Shown here: positions 1 through 5,214 of the stretch, piece after piece | Numbering within the stretch: position 1 is the first letter of the stretch | Layout: each line of letters begins with the position of its first letter | Assembly (NCBI GenBank): GCA_030593665.1 | Contig: JAUVGS010000181.1 | Coordinates: 1 to 5,353 of the forward strand | Length of the DNA stretch: 5,353 nt | Reading direction: 5' to 3' | Source of the DNA: Chitinivibrionales bacterium | GTDB taxonomy: Bacteria; Fibrobacterota; Chitinivibrionia; Chitinivibrionales; JANQEN01 | Translations under genes and position numbers: made by a program | Notes under the pieces: generated by a model | The model's database searches: none | Told to the model about the DNA's origin: nothing | What the model saw: the letters and a program-made list of their open reading frames with translations, nothing else

Positions 1-73
1 ATAAAGGTATGGTATAGAGCATCATGGTTGCTGCTATGGCAAAGAATGTTCTTGAAAATGGTAATGCTTTCAT
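1..73 (-). CDS. N-terminus of an exported or membrane-anchored protein (partial, runs off left edge)
   Basis: Reading the minus strand from an ATG at 73-71 gives MKALPFSRTFFAIAATMMLY followed by TIPL before the window ends. The pattern is a short basic N-terminus (K2, R8) followed by a hydrophobic stretch, as in a Sec signal peptide or N-terminal membrane anchor. A strong ribosome binding site, AGGAGG, lies at 84-79, five bases upstream of the ATG. The gene starts 20 bases after the stop of the anti-sigma-position gene, so it is very likely the third gene of the sigma-factor operon. Small periplasmic proteins often occupy this place in ECF operons, where they sense stress or are regulon members. 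The mature part is outside the window, so no family can be named. Confidence 0.75.
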   Translation of the reverse strand, partial: MKALPFSRTFFAIAATMMLYTIPL

Positions 74-78
74 ACAAG

Positions 79-84
79 CCTCCT
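79..84 (-). promoter_or_regulatory. Shine-Dalgarno AGGAGG of the left-edge gene
   Basis: This is a perfect AGGAGG on the minus strand, with a five-base spacer to the ATG at 73. It is the strongest ribosome binding site in the minus-strand operon and is the main support for the partial gene at the left edge. It suggests that gene is translated more strongly than the two regulatory genes before it. Confidence 0.75.
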
Positions 85-93
85 GTGATTGAG

Positions 94-411
94 TTAGAAA
101 ATGTTCATATCTACAACTGCATACATTGCTATCTCTTCATCCAAAGAATTCCCATTGACAAAGTCATTAAGGATCTGCAGATCATCAATGATTTCCTCTG
201 GTAACTCCTGAGATGAAGCAATGGGTTGTTCTTTATTTTGAAAAGGATAATAGCCGGTAATACCGATTGCCAGGATCAGACATGCTGCGAGAGCCCACAC
301 AGTTTTTTGGATTGCTCTATGTCGCCTGACCTCTTTTTCAACTGCCGGGTAGATCGAATCAGGTACCGGCGGTACTTCAGGCAGTGTGCTGTAAAATTTT
401 TCCTGTTTCAT
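94..411 (-). CDS. Single-pass membrane protein in the anti-sigma-factor position
   Basis: The protein has 105 residues. Residues 1-36 are polar and probably cytoplasmic, with a proline-rich start (LPEVPPVPDS) and a basic stretch (KEVRRHR) next to the membrane. Residues 37-55 form one transmembrane segment, and residues 58-105 are an acidic exported tail. The gene overlaps the end of the ECF sigma gene by 35 bases, which is where an anti-sigma factor is normally found, and the basic-then-TM topology fits. I see no zinc anti-sigma motif (HxxxCxxC), and the cytoplasmic part is very short, so the role is inferred from position and topology only. I chose the ATG at 411 because AAGGA lies seven bases upstream. 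A TTG at 417 is in frame but sits too close to that site. The protein could instead be an accessory membrane protein with no anti-sigma activity. Confidence 0.7.
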   Translation of the reverse strand: MKQEKFYSTLPEVPPVPDSIYPAVEKEVRRHRAIQKTVWALAACLILAIGITGYYPFQNKEQPIASSQELPEEIIDDLQILNDFVNGNSLDEEIAMYAVVDMNIF

Positions 412-931
412 AATCAAATCCTTTGCGAATATTTTCTTTTACCCGATGGAGCATGATTCTCAGTGCTCCCGCTGATTTCCCGGTTATCCCTGCTAATTCT
501 TCAAATGGTATATCATTCACTTCTCGCGCAATTAAAAGGAACCGCTCATCAGGTGAAACATTTTTTAAGACCTTCTCTACGGTATCTTTGTCTTCAAGTG
601 TATCCTTAGCATCCCTTGCTTTGTGAGTATCATCATAGTGCACGAGTCTCTTTGAGTATTTATACTTTGACTTTAGATAAGCCATTGATTCATTGTATGT
701 TATACGATATAGCCAGGTTGAGAATGCAGCGTCGAATCGAAATTTTTTCATCATTTTATAAACCCTGATAAAAACATCCTGCATAATATGCTCCGCTGCA
801 TTGGTATCACCATTCACTGTCCTGAATACTACTTTCCATACAAAGGGACTGTAATGGTTGTACAGAATCTTAAATGCTGCCTGTTTACCCTTCGCAGCTA
901 ATTTTAGTGTAATATCGTCCAGTTCTTTCAT
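377..931 (-). CDS. ECF-type RNA polymerase sigma factor (sigma-70 family)
   Basis: The 184-residue length is typical of ECF sigma factors. Region 2 spans roughly residues 15-90. It includes a 2.2-like DVFIRVY (52-58) for core RNA polymerase binding and a 2.4-like FSTWLYRITYNESMAYL (70-86) for -10 recognition. Region 4 spans roughly residues 117-173, with LLIAREVNDIPFEELAGITG and then a recognition helix around KSAGALRIMLHRVKENI that would read the -35 element. A charged linker (about 95-116, rich in D and K) joins them. Regions 1 and 3 are absent, as expected for this family. The start at 931 is preceded by a weak GGTG and a candidate ECF-type promoter. The following gene overlaps its end by 35 bases. 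The protein probably directs transcription of its own operon in response to an envelope or redox signal. The sequence does not show which ECF subgroup it belongs to. Confidence 0.95.
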   Translation of the reverse strand: MKELDDITLKLAAKGKQAAFKILYNHYSPFVWKVVFRTVNGDTNAAEHIMQDVFIRVYKMMKKFRFDAAFSTWLYRITYNESMAYLKSKYKYSKRLVHYDDTHKARDAKDTLEDKDTVEKVLKNVSPDERFLLIAREVNDIPFEELAGITGKSAGALRIMLHRVKENIRKGFDYETGKILQHTA

Positions 932-942
932 AATTCACCACA

Positions 943-971
943 TTAGATGTTTCGGAGGTGATAATTGTTAC
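943..971 (-). promoter_or_regulatory. Candidate ECF-sigma autoregulatory promoter
   Basis: On the minus strand, GTAACAA (971-965) is separated by 17 bases from TCTAA (947-943). This resembles the RpoE-type pattern of a -35 GGAACTT and a -10 TCTAA or TCTGA with a 16-17 base spacer. It lies immediately upstream of the sigma gene, as expected for autoregulation. One weakness is that the leader would be only about ten bases long. The -35 match is also partial. A possible housekeeping -35 (TTGACT, 994-989) lies further upstream, but its -10 partner is poor. Confidence 0.35.
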
Positions 972-1056
972 AAAAAATACTTTTATTAAGTCAAATTAAG
1001 TAAGTATATTGCGCATAATGTAGTAAATCACCGCCATTCGCTCCAAGCATGTTGGG

Positions 1057-1112
1057 TTATAATTTTGTTTTTTGTCATTTCGAGTGATACCGAGAAACAA
1101 CAAAAATTATAA
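1057..1112. repeat. Long imperfect inverted repeat (hairpin or REP/MITE-like)
   Basis: The left arm starts at 1057 with TTATAATTTTGTTTTTT and the right arm ends at 1112 with AAACAACAAAAATTATAA. They pair over ten bases, then a one-base bulge, then three bases, one mismatch and three more bases. Two further pairs (T1075-A1093 and C1076-G1092) are possible. The loop holds the rest of a core reading GTCATTTCGAGTGATACCGA. The core resembles the GTCATTTCGAG...CGAGAAA sequences that I recall as dispersed intergenic repeats in many bacterial genomes; that recollection was not checked here. There is no clear target-site duplication. The element could be a mobile-element remnant, a hairpin in the rpiB leader, or a protein-binding site. 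Confidence 0.55.
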
Positions 1113-1169
1113 ATGTATTTTATATTACCCGTATATGAATATAGAAGAGTTTTTTTTAATTATTAAGGT

Positions 1170-1175
1170 AAGGAG
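1170..1175 (+). promoter_or_regulatory. Shine-Dalgarno AAGGAG deciding the rpiB GTG start
   Basis: AAGGAG lies five bases upstream of the GTG at 1181. It fixes the non-ATG start, because the next residues run straight into the conserved RpiB beta-strand and SDHGG motif. Confidence 0.85.
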
Positions 1176-1180
1176 AAATT

Positions 1181-1633
1181 GTGTCGGAAATTGCAGAAAA
1201 AATTATCATCGGCAGCGACCACGGCGGATATGAATTAAAAGAGTTTATCAAATCAGAACTGGATAAAAAACACATTCCCTTTGAAGACATCGGTACCAAC
1301 AGCTCGGATTCAGTTGATTATCCGAATTATGGCGCTAAAGTAGCTCAAGCAGTCGCACAGGAGGAATATAAAAGGGGAATACTTATCTGCGGAACCGGTA
1401 TCGGTATTTCTATCACCGCAAACCGTTTTAAAGGCGTACGCGCAGCACTCTGCTGCAGTGTGGAAATGGCCCGGCTGTCGCGGGAGCATAACAACGCCAA
1501 TATTCTAGCCCTCGGTGGAAGAACAACCAGCCCGGAAGATGCTGCTGCTATTCTTGAAACATGGCTGACTACCCCCTTTGAGGGAGGACGGCATGAGACA
1601 CGGGTTGGATTAATGGATGACTTAGCAGGTTGA
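1181..1633 (+). CDS. rpiB: Ribose-5-phosphate isomerase B
   Basis: This 150-residue protein, full length for the family, interconverts ribose 5-phosphate and ribulose 5-phosphate in the cytosolic non-oxidative pentose phosphate pathway. The N-terminal strand is followed by GSDHGGYELK (11-20), with D13 and H14 of the substrate-binding site. VDYPNYG (45-51) follows, then ILICGTGIGISITANRFKG (67-85), whose C70 is the expected catalytic cysteine beside the phosphate-binding loop. SREHNNANILALGGR (100-114) supplies H103. All the usual active-site residues are present, so it should be active. The GTG start is set by an AAGGAG five bases upstream. It is transcribed away from the sigma operon and is followed after 23 bases by a small membrane-protein ORF. 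LacAB-type isomerases share this fold, but the single gene and the motif set favour RpiB. Confidence 0.96.
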   Translation: MSEIAEKIIIGSDHGGYELKEFIKSELDKKHIPFEDIGTNSSDSVDYPNYGAKVAQAVAQEEYKRGILICGTGIGISITANRFKGVRAALCCSVEMARLSREHNNANILALGGRTTSPEDAAAILETWLTTPFEGGRHETRVGLMDDLAG

Positions 1634-1656
1634 GAGTAAATAGGTAAGAATTTATT

Positions 1657-1770
1657 ATGAGTGATATATTTCAAATTGTTATTCTCTTTTCTTTCATGGC
1701 GATAATGGCAACCTTTTTTGCTGCTGTATTCATTATGATATTTCGCTATCTGACATCCTTCTCATTTTAA
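1657..1770 (+). CDS. Small (37 aa) single-pass membrane protein, hypothetical
   Basis: An ATG at 1657 opens a 37-codon frame ending at TAA 1768-1770. The product starts MSDIFQIVILFSFMAIMATF and continues with AAVFIMIFRYLTSFSF. Residues 4-29 are almost entirely hydrophobic, forming one transmembrane helix. D3 is on one side, R30 is on the other, and the tail is short and aromatic. It begins 23 bases after rpiB and may be co-transcribed with it. The ribosome binding site is weak (AGGT about eleven bases upstream), which is the main doubt. Small single-span proteins usually act as subunits or modulators of larger membrane complexes, but nothing here identifies a partner, and it does not resemble KdpF or CcoS as I remember them. 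A chance T-rich frame is the alternative. Confidence 0.45.
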   Translation: MSDIFQIVILFSFMAIMATFFAAVFIMIFRYLTSFSF

Positions 1771-1802
1771 CACAAATCAAATTACCACCAGAGGGTTAAA
1801 AT

Positions 1803-1831
1803 TAGCCAAAGTATGTTAAAATGTGTACAAT
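1803..1831 (+). promoter_or_regulatory. Candidate sigma-70 promoter of the crotonase-IOR operon
   Basis: TAGCCA (1803-1808) and TACAAT (1826-1831) are separated by 17 bases and match the -35 and -10 consensus at four and five of six positions. An overlapping extended -10, TGTTAAAAT (1814-1822), is a second candidate. Transcription would begin near 1838, leaving a leader of about 30 bases before the ATG at 1871. The in-frame GTG at 1823 lies inside this element, which argues against it as a start codon. Confidence 0.4.
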
Positions 1832-1870
1832 AAGGTATTTTACAACCTTTATTTCAACGGAAAACTGAAA

Positions 1871-2554
1871 ATGCGCCTGGAATATTCAATCAATAATACA
1901 ATCGGAACAATATCGCCGGTTAATCCGCCTTACAACTATTTGAGATCTGATGCATTGATCGATACAACAGAATTAGCGAATTTCCTTGCGAATCAGCATG
2001 TAAAGGGCGTTATTATTAACGGGCGTGGAGACCATTTCTGCGGGAGATGGGAACCGAATACAAAGCTTGGTGATACACAAGCTAAGCAGTTTAATTTATT
2101 ATTGGAAACAATCTCTTTTGCATTGGTGCCGGTAGCAGCGGTTATTACAGGAAAATGCCTGGGGCCCGGATTGGCATTAGCGCTGGCATGTCACTTTCGG
2201 TTTGCTTCGGAAGGGGCTGAACTGGGATTTCCCGACATCCCTTCGGAATATACGACTGTCCATCATTTAAAGGAGCTTGTCACTAATCAGGACACTATCG
2301 ACCGTATTCTTTCCGGCAGCGTTCTTCACGGGCAGGAAGCGCAACAGATCGGGCTCATAGATCAGACAGGGTTACCCGATGAGACAGAAGAAAACGCACG
2401 CATGTTTCTTACTGCACTCACGAAAAAACGCTCATCGCAGGTAATCCGTACTATCATGCAGTCAATACATAACGGGAAAAAGCTCCCCATAAAAAGAGCC
2501 CTTTTTGAAGAGAGTCTATTGTTTGATTCAATTGTACGAAGTATAAAAACATAA
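1871..2554 (+). CDS. Degenerate enoyl-CoA hydratase/isomerase (crotonase) family protein, probably non-hydratase
   Basis: The protein has 227 residues with the crotonase fold. An N-terminal strand (MRLEYSINNTIGTISPVNPP) leads to the first oxyanion-hole region at HFCGRWEPN (55-63). The second is VAAVITGKCLGPGLALALAC (88-107), followed by FRFASEGAELGFPDIPSEY (109-127). By alignment from memory with rat mitochondrial enoyl-CoA hydratase, the catalytic Glu144 position is A102, Glu164 is D122, and the oxyanion-hole Gly141 is P99. The usual GAD of the first motif is RWE. Ordinary hydratase chemistry therefore looks lost, although the fold is retained. It may be a structural partner of the intact crotonase two genes downstream, which shares the NGxCLGxGLxLALxCHxRxAS pattern closely, or it may have a different activity. 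I chose ATG 1871 over GTG 1823 because the family N-terminus begins there, a GGAAAA lies just upstream, and 1823 falls in the likely promoter. Confidence 0.85.
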   Translation: MRLEYSINNTIGTISPVNPPYNYLRSDALIDTTELANFLANQHVKGVIINGRGDHFCGRWEPNTKLGDTQAKQFNLLLETISFALVPVAAVITGKCLGPGLALALACHFRFASEGAELGFPDIPSEYTTVHHLKELVTNQDTIDRILSGSVLHGQEAQQIGLIDQTGLPDETEENARMFLTALTKKRSSQVIRTIMQSIHNGKKLPIKRALFEESLLFDSIVRSIKT

Positions 2555-2584
2555 CATCCTGATACGAACAAGGTATTTATTCGA

Positions 2585-2971
2585 ATGAGCGAAACCGGAA
2601 CAGTACACACGGTAACCGAATGCGTTTCACTTGATACATTCAGGCGGGATTGTACCGATCTTATGAAATCCGGCTTTTCGCGTGAAGAGCAGGTTGAACT
2701 GGAAAAACGTCCCGATCAAACTAAAGCCGGTATACTTGCAGTAAAAAAGGCCCTGGTAAAATTATATACGGAACTGTTTAACGCACATGATATTACTGAG
2801 CATTCCTTCGTTGTCCTGCATCAAAATAATGGTGCTCCCTATATAGAAAATTTTCCCGAGATTCCTTCTGATTACAAGCAGTATACAAAAAAGGATTTTC
2901 ATATCTCCATCTCGCACAATCGGACTCATGCCTATGGACTGGCGGCAATACAGGAGAAAGTACATGAATAA
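2585..2971 (+). CDS. Divergent AcpS/4'-phosphopantetheinyl transferase-like protein
   Basis: This 128-residue protein has the length and motif order of holo-acyl-carrier-protein synthases, which load phosphopantetheine onto carrier proteins. The N-terminal element TECVSLDTFRRD (11-22) corresponds to the GIDIVEIERFR motif. FSREEQVELEKRP (31-43) is the turn-helix. AGILAVKKALVKLY (48-61) matches the AAKEAVxKAL helix. NNGAPYI (81-87) matches the NGKP hairpin, and FHISISHNRTHAYGLAAIQE (105-124) matches the SxSH core strand. Two metal-site positions differ: the expected Asp aligns with E12 and the expected helix Glu with K55. It may therefore have weak or altered activity, or serve as a non-catalytic carrier-binding protein. 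It begins 30 bases after the first crotonase with a weak AAGGT, and its end overlaps the next gene by eight bases. The family call rests on motifs read by eye. Confidence 0.6.
   Translation: MSETGTVHTVTECVSLDTFRRDCTDLMKSGFSREEQVELEKRPDQTKAGILAVKKALVKLYTELFNAHDITEHSFVVLHQNNGAPYIENFPEIPSDYKQYTKKDFHISISHNRTHAYGLAAIQEKVHE
2952..2957 (+). promoter_or_regulatory. Shine-Dalgarno AGGAGA deciding the second crotonase start
   Basis: AGGAGA is six bases upstream of ATG 2964 and lies within the last codons of the AcpS-like gene. It rules out the earlier in-frame ATG at 2928, which has no ribosome binding site and would add twelve residues not seen in crotonases. Confidence 0.85.
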
Positions 2972-3623
2972 TCAGCCGATTCTTCTAAACGTTGCTGATT
3001 CTATTGCTCACTTCATTCTTAACAATCCACCAAAGAATGAAATGAATGCATTTTTTTTTGATGAACTGACCCGCTTGCGCAAAGAGGTCTTTCCCACATT
3101 ATCGGTGAAAGGAATGCTTATATATGGAAAGGGCCGACACTTTTCGTCAGGTGCAAATATTGCAGACCTTATGGCGCTCTATCATGAAAGAACCTCTGAA
3201 GAACCAGCCCCATTTCTCCATGAGAATATAGAAACGTTTCTTGCATTAGAATCACTGCCATTCCCCGTAGTGGCCATTATAAACGGCTGCTGTCTGGGAG
3301 CCGGGCTTGAACTTGCACTCTCCTGCCATTATCGCATTGCATCCCGACATGCTGTATTTTCACTACCGGAAAGCACCTATGGTCTTATCCCGGGTTGTGG
3401 CGGCACCATCCGTCTGCCGGGCCTTATAAAAAAAGGTAAAGCTATTGAAATGATACTCACCGGCAGGATTATCCCGGCTGATGAAGCATTAGAAATCGGC
3501 CTGGTCAACTGTGTTACTGAAAAGAAAAACTGTATGCATGAAGCTGAAATGATTATCGAACAACTTACATCATCTGGAGCATCGCAGCGTACTTCGCATG
3601 AACCGGGGAGTCAAAATGGCTGA
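2964..3623 (+). CDS. Enoyl-CoA hydratase/isomerase (crotonase) family protein with intact active-site glutamates
   Basis: The protein has 219 residues. The first oxyanion-hole motif is HFSSGANIADL (59-69), close to the consensus FSAGADL. The second is VVAIINGCCLGAGLELALSC (102-121), with A113 at the oxyanion-hole position and E116 at the first catalytic glutamate. FSLPESTYGLIPGCGGTIRL (132-151) supplies the second, E136. It should therefore hydrate, dehydrate or isomerise an acyl-CoA or acyl-carrier thioester. The protein is 30-40 residues shorter than typical enoyl-CoA hydratases and ends in a polar tail after about residue 185. The C-terminal helices that help build the usual trimer are thus reduced, which may favour pairing with the degenerate paralogue encoded upstream. 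The gene overlaps the AcpS-like gene by eight bases and iorA by eight bases. A run of nine T lies at codons 30-32. The substrate cannot be read from sequence. Confidence 0.93.
   Translation: MNNQPILLNVADSIAHFILNNPPKNEMNAFFFDELTRLRKEVFPTLSVKGMLIYGKGRHFSSGANIADLMALYHERTSEEPAPFLHENIETFLALESLPFPVVAIINGCCLGAGLELALSCHYRIASRHAVFSLPESTYGLIPGCGGTIRLPGLIKKGKAIEMILTGRIIPADEALEIGLVNCVTEKKNCMHEAEMIIEQLTSSGASQRTSHEPGSQNG
3051..3059 (+). repeat. Nine-T homopolymer inside the second crotonase
   Basis: Nine consecutive T encode three phenylalanines (30-32) near the start of the crotonase. Tracts of this length can give polymerase slippage or sequencing indels. The reading frame here is intact and the protein motifs continue on both sides, so the count in this sequence is probably right. 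Confidence 0.6.
3605..3610 (+). promoter_or_regulatory. Shine-Dalgarno GGGGAG deciding the iorA start
   Basis: GGGGAG is five bases upstream of ATG 3616. The in-frame ATG at 3598 would place this site inside the gene and has nothing comparable before it. The MADRVLLGNEVVAIGAL start also matches the usual IorA N-terminus. Confidence 0.85.
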
Positions 3624-5214
3624 TCGGGTACTGTTAGGAAACGAGGTGGTTGCTATCGGTGCACTGCATGCAGGTATTGCAGCGGCATACTCCTATCCGG
3701 GCACCCCGTCAACAGAAATCGTCCAGTACCTGATATCGCATCCCCAAACACGGGGAAAACCGATTGCGTCCTGGACTGCAAATGAAAAAACCGCTTATGA
3801 AGCGGCATTAGGCGTTTCTTTGACCGGGGGAAGAGCCCTTGTTGCGATGAAACATGTCGGCCTCAATGTGGCAGCGGATCCCTTTATCAATTCAGCGCTT
3901 ACCGCGATTCGCGGCGGCCTCGTTATCGCGGTTGCCGATGATCCGGATATGCACAGCTCACAGAACGAGCAGGACAGCAGGTTGCTTGCGAACTTTGCAA
4001 AAATCATCTGCCTCGAACCATCGAACCAGCAGGAAGCATATGCCATGACCAAGCTTGCATTCGATCTCTCCGAGCAGTTTCATATCCCGGTAATGCTTCG
4101 ACTGGTTACCCGGTTATCCCACGGCAGATCAAATGTTACAATCAACGACAGCGGGAAAGATATTGTCTTTATCAAAGATGGCTACAATCGGGAGGACTGG
4201 GTACTGCTGCCTTCAATTTCCCGGCGGTTATGGAAAGACCTCGTTGCGCTCCAGGATAAACTGACACACTATTCGGAAGACACGGACTACAACACCGTAA
4301 CTTTACAGAAACATAATATAAAATTGGGTATTATTACTACCGGGATCGCAAAGCACTACTATCTTGAAAACCTTCCCGATATGGCCGAACCTCTTTCTCA
4401 TCTTCATATAGGCATGTATCCGTACCCGCCGGATAAAATCAGAACATTGGCCTATCATGTCGAAAAGATTCTGGTTCTGGAAGAAGGGTATCCCTATATA
4501 GAAAAATATCTCCGCGGTATCATCCCGCCCGCAGTAGCTATCGCGGGGAGAATGGATGAAGCAGTACCGGCAACCGGTGAATTATCACCAGATATCGTAC
4601 GTAAAGCGCTGGAACTGCCTTTACGCACGAGTATACCGGTCTCTGCCAATTTACCTCAACGCCCGCCGCAATTTTGTTATGGCTGTCCCCACATAGAAAG
4701 CTTTACCGTGCTAAAAGCTGCCATAAACGAATATGACAATCCACTAATCACTTCCGATATCGGCTGTTATACCCTCGGTGCTTTGCCGCCCTATTCACTT
4801 ACCCATTCAACCATTTGCATGGGCGCCTCAATCGGTATGGCTAAGGGCGCTGCCGATACGGGAAAACATCCGGTTATTGCAATAATCGGCGACAGTACGT
4901 TTCTTCATTCCGGGGTAACAAGTTTGATAGATGCCGTAGGTGACAACACAAACATGACCCTTATTATTCTCGACAACGAAGTTGTTGCAATGACCGGTGC
5001 ACAACCTACAGTGCTGCCTTCCCGAAAACTGAAAAATCTCATTCTGGGAATTGGCGCTGACAGAGACCACTGCCATGTTCTGAAGGCTGAAAAATCCTGT
5101 GAAGAAAAAAATAGTACCCTACTGAGAAATGAAATAGCCTATACCGGTCTTTCTGTTATTATTATGCACCGGGAGTGTATTGTCGCAGTAAAAAGGAAGA
5201 AAAAGAAAATATGA
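3616..5214 (+). CDS. iorA: Indolepyruvate:ferredoxin oxidoreductase alpha subunit, lacking the ferredoxin domain
   Basis: IorA is the thiamine-diphosphate subunit of the IorAB enzyme, which oxidatively decarboxylates aryl-pyruvates to aryl-acetyl-CoA. The N-terminal domain (about 1-180) shows YPGTPSTE (27-34), NEK (56-58), MKHVGLNV (78-85) and DDPDMHSSQNEQD (108-120). A middle transketolase-C-like domain follows (about 240-340). The C-terminal ThDP domain has CYGCPH (354-359), SDIGCYTLGALPPYS, CMGASIGMAKG, and the GDS...LDN binding motif (G425 to N454). All core motifs are intact. The oddity is length: 532 residues against roughly 600 for usual IorA. It stops after HRECIVAVKRKKKKI, where the two-cluster [4Fe-4S] domain normally starts, and no CxxCxxCxxxCP motif is present. 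iorB starts in the stop codon (ATGA), so no hidden frameshifted domain follows. It overlaps the second crotonase by eight bases. Electron exit must use another protein or subunit. Confidence 0.95.
   Translation: MADRVLLGNEVVAIGALHAGIAAAYSYPGTPSTEIVQYLISHPQTRGKPIASWTANEKTAYEAALGVSLTGGRALVAMKHVGLNVAADPFINSALTAIRGGLVIAVADDPDMHSSQNEQDSRLLANFAKIICLEPSNQQEAYAMTKLAFDLSEQFHIPVMLRLVTRLSHGRSNVTINDSGKDIVFIKDGYNREDWVLLPSISRRLWKDLVALQDKLTHYSEDTDYNTVTLQKHNIKLGIITTGIAKHYYLENLPDMAEPLSHLHIGMYPYPPDKIRTLAYHVEKILVLEEGYPYIEKYLRGIIPPAVAIAGRMDEAVPATGELSPDIVRKALELPLRTSIPVSANLPQRPPQFCYGCPHIESFTVLKAAINEYDNPLITSDIGCYTLGALPPYSLTHSTICMGASIGMAKGAADTGKHPVIAIIGDSTFLHSGVTSLIDAVGDNTNMTLIILDNEVVAMTGAQPTVLPSRKLKNLILGIGADRDHCHVLKAEKSCEEKNSTLLRNEIAYTGLSVIIMHRECIVAVKRKKKKI
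5193..5199 (+). promoter_or_regulatory. Ribosome binding site for iorB inside the lysine tail of iorA
   Basis: AAGGAAG lies in the A-rich codons for the KRKKKK tail of IorA, eleven bases upstream of the iorB ATG. The spacing is long, but the ATGA overlap suggests coupled re-initiation as well. Confidence 0.5.

Larger units (their letters stand above)
932..1180. other. Divergent intergenic region between the sigma operon and rpiB
   Basis: These 249 AT-rich bases separate the divergently transcribed sigma operon and rpiB. They contain the candidate sigma-gene promoter (943-971), the inverted repeat at 1057-1112, an eight-T run ending at 1157, a short palindrome TTAATTATTAA (1156-1166) and the rpiB ribosome binding site (1170-1175). 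I found no convincing sigma-70 promoter for rpiB. TATATT at 1121-1126 is an acceptable -10 but has no -35 at 17 bases. No RNA gene was recognised. Confidence 0.6.

Noticed and set aside
226..626. Open plus-strand frames opposite the sigma and membrane-protein genes
   Set aside because: They lie antisense to a clear ECF sigma gene and its partner, have no ribosome binding site, and show no recognisable protein features.
954..1000. Plus-strand GGAGGTG followed by a TTG-initiated 12-codon frame
   Set aside because: The ribosome-site match is good, but the peptide is tiny, no plus-strand promoter precedes it, and it lies over the candidate sigma-gene promoter.
1135..1237. Short plus-strand frame starting at ATG 1135 in front of rpiB, as a possible leader peptide
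   Set aside because: It is a basic, featureless 33-34-residue frame running into rpiB in another register, with no ribosome binding site.
1345..1674. A 109-codon minus-strand frame across rpiB
   Set aside because: It is antisense to the conserved rpiB coding sequence, is low-complexity in character, and has no initiation signal.
1823..1870. GTG start adding 16 residues to the first crotonase
   Set aside because: The extra residues do not match the family, there is no ribosome binding site, and the codon lies inside the best promoter candidate.
3598..3615. Earlier ATG for iorA
   Set aside because: The strong GGGGAG site lies downstream of it and fits ATG 3616, which also matches the family N-terminus.
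5184..5214. Frameshift in the A-rich end of iorA hiding a ferredoxin domain
   Set aside because: iorB begins at 5211 with a perfect family N-terminus, leaving no room for a ferredoxin domain in any frame.
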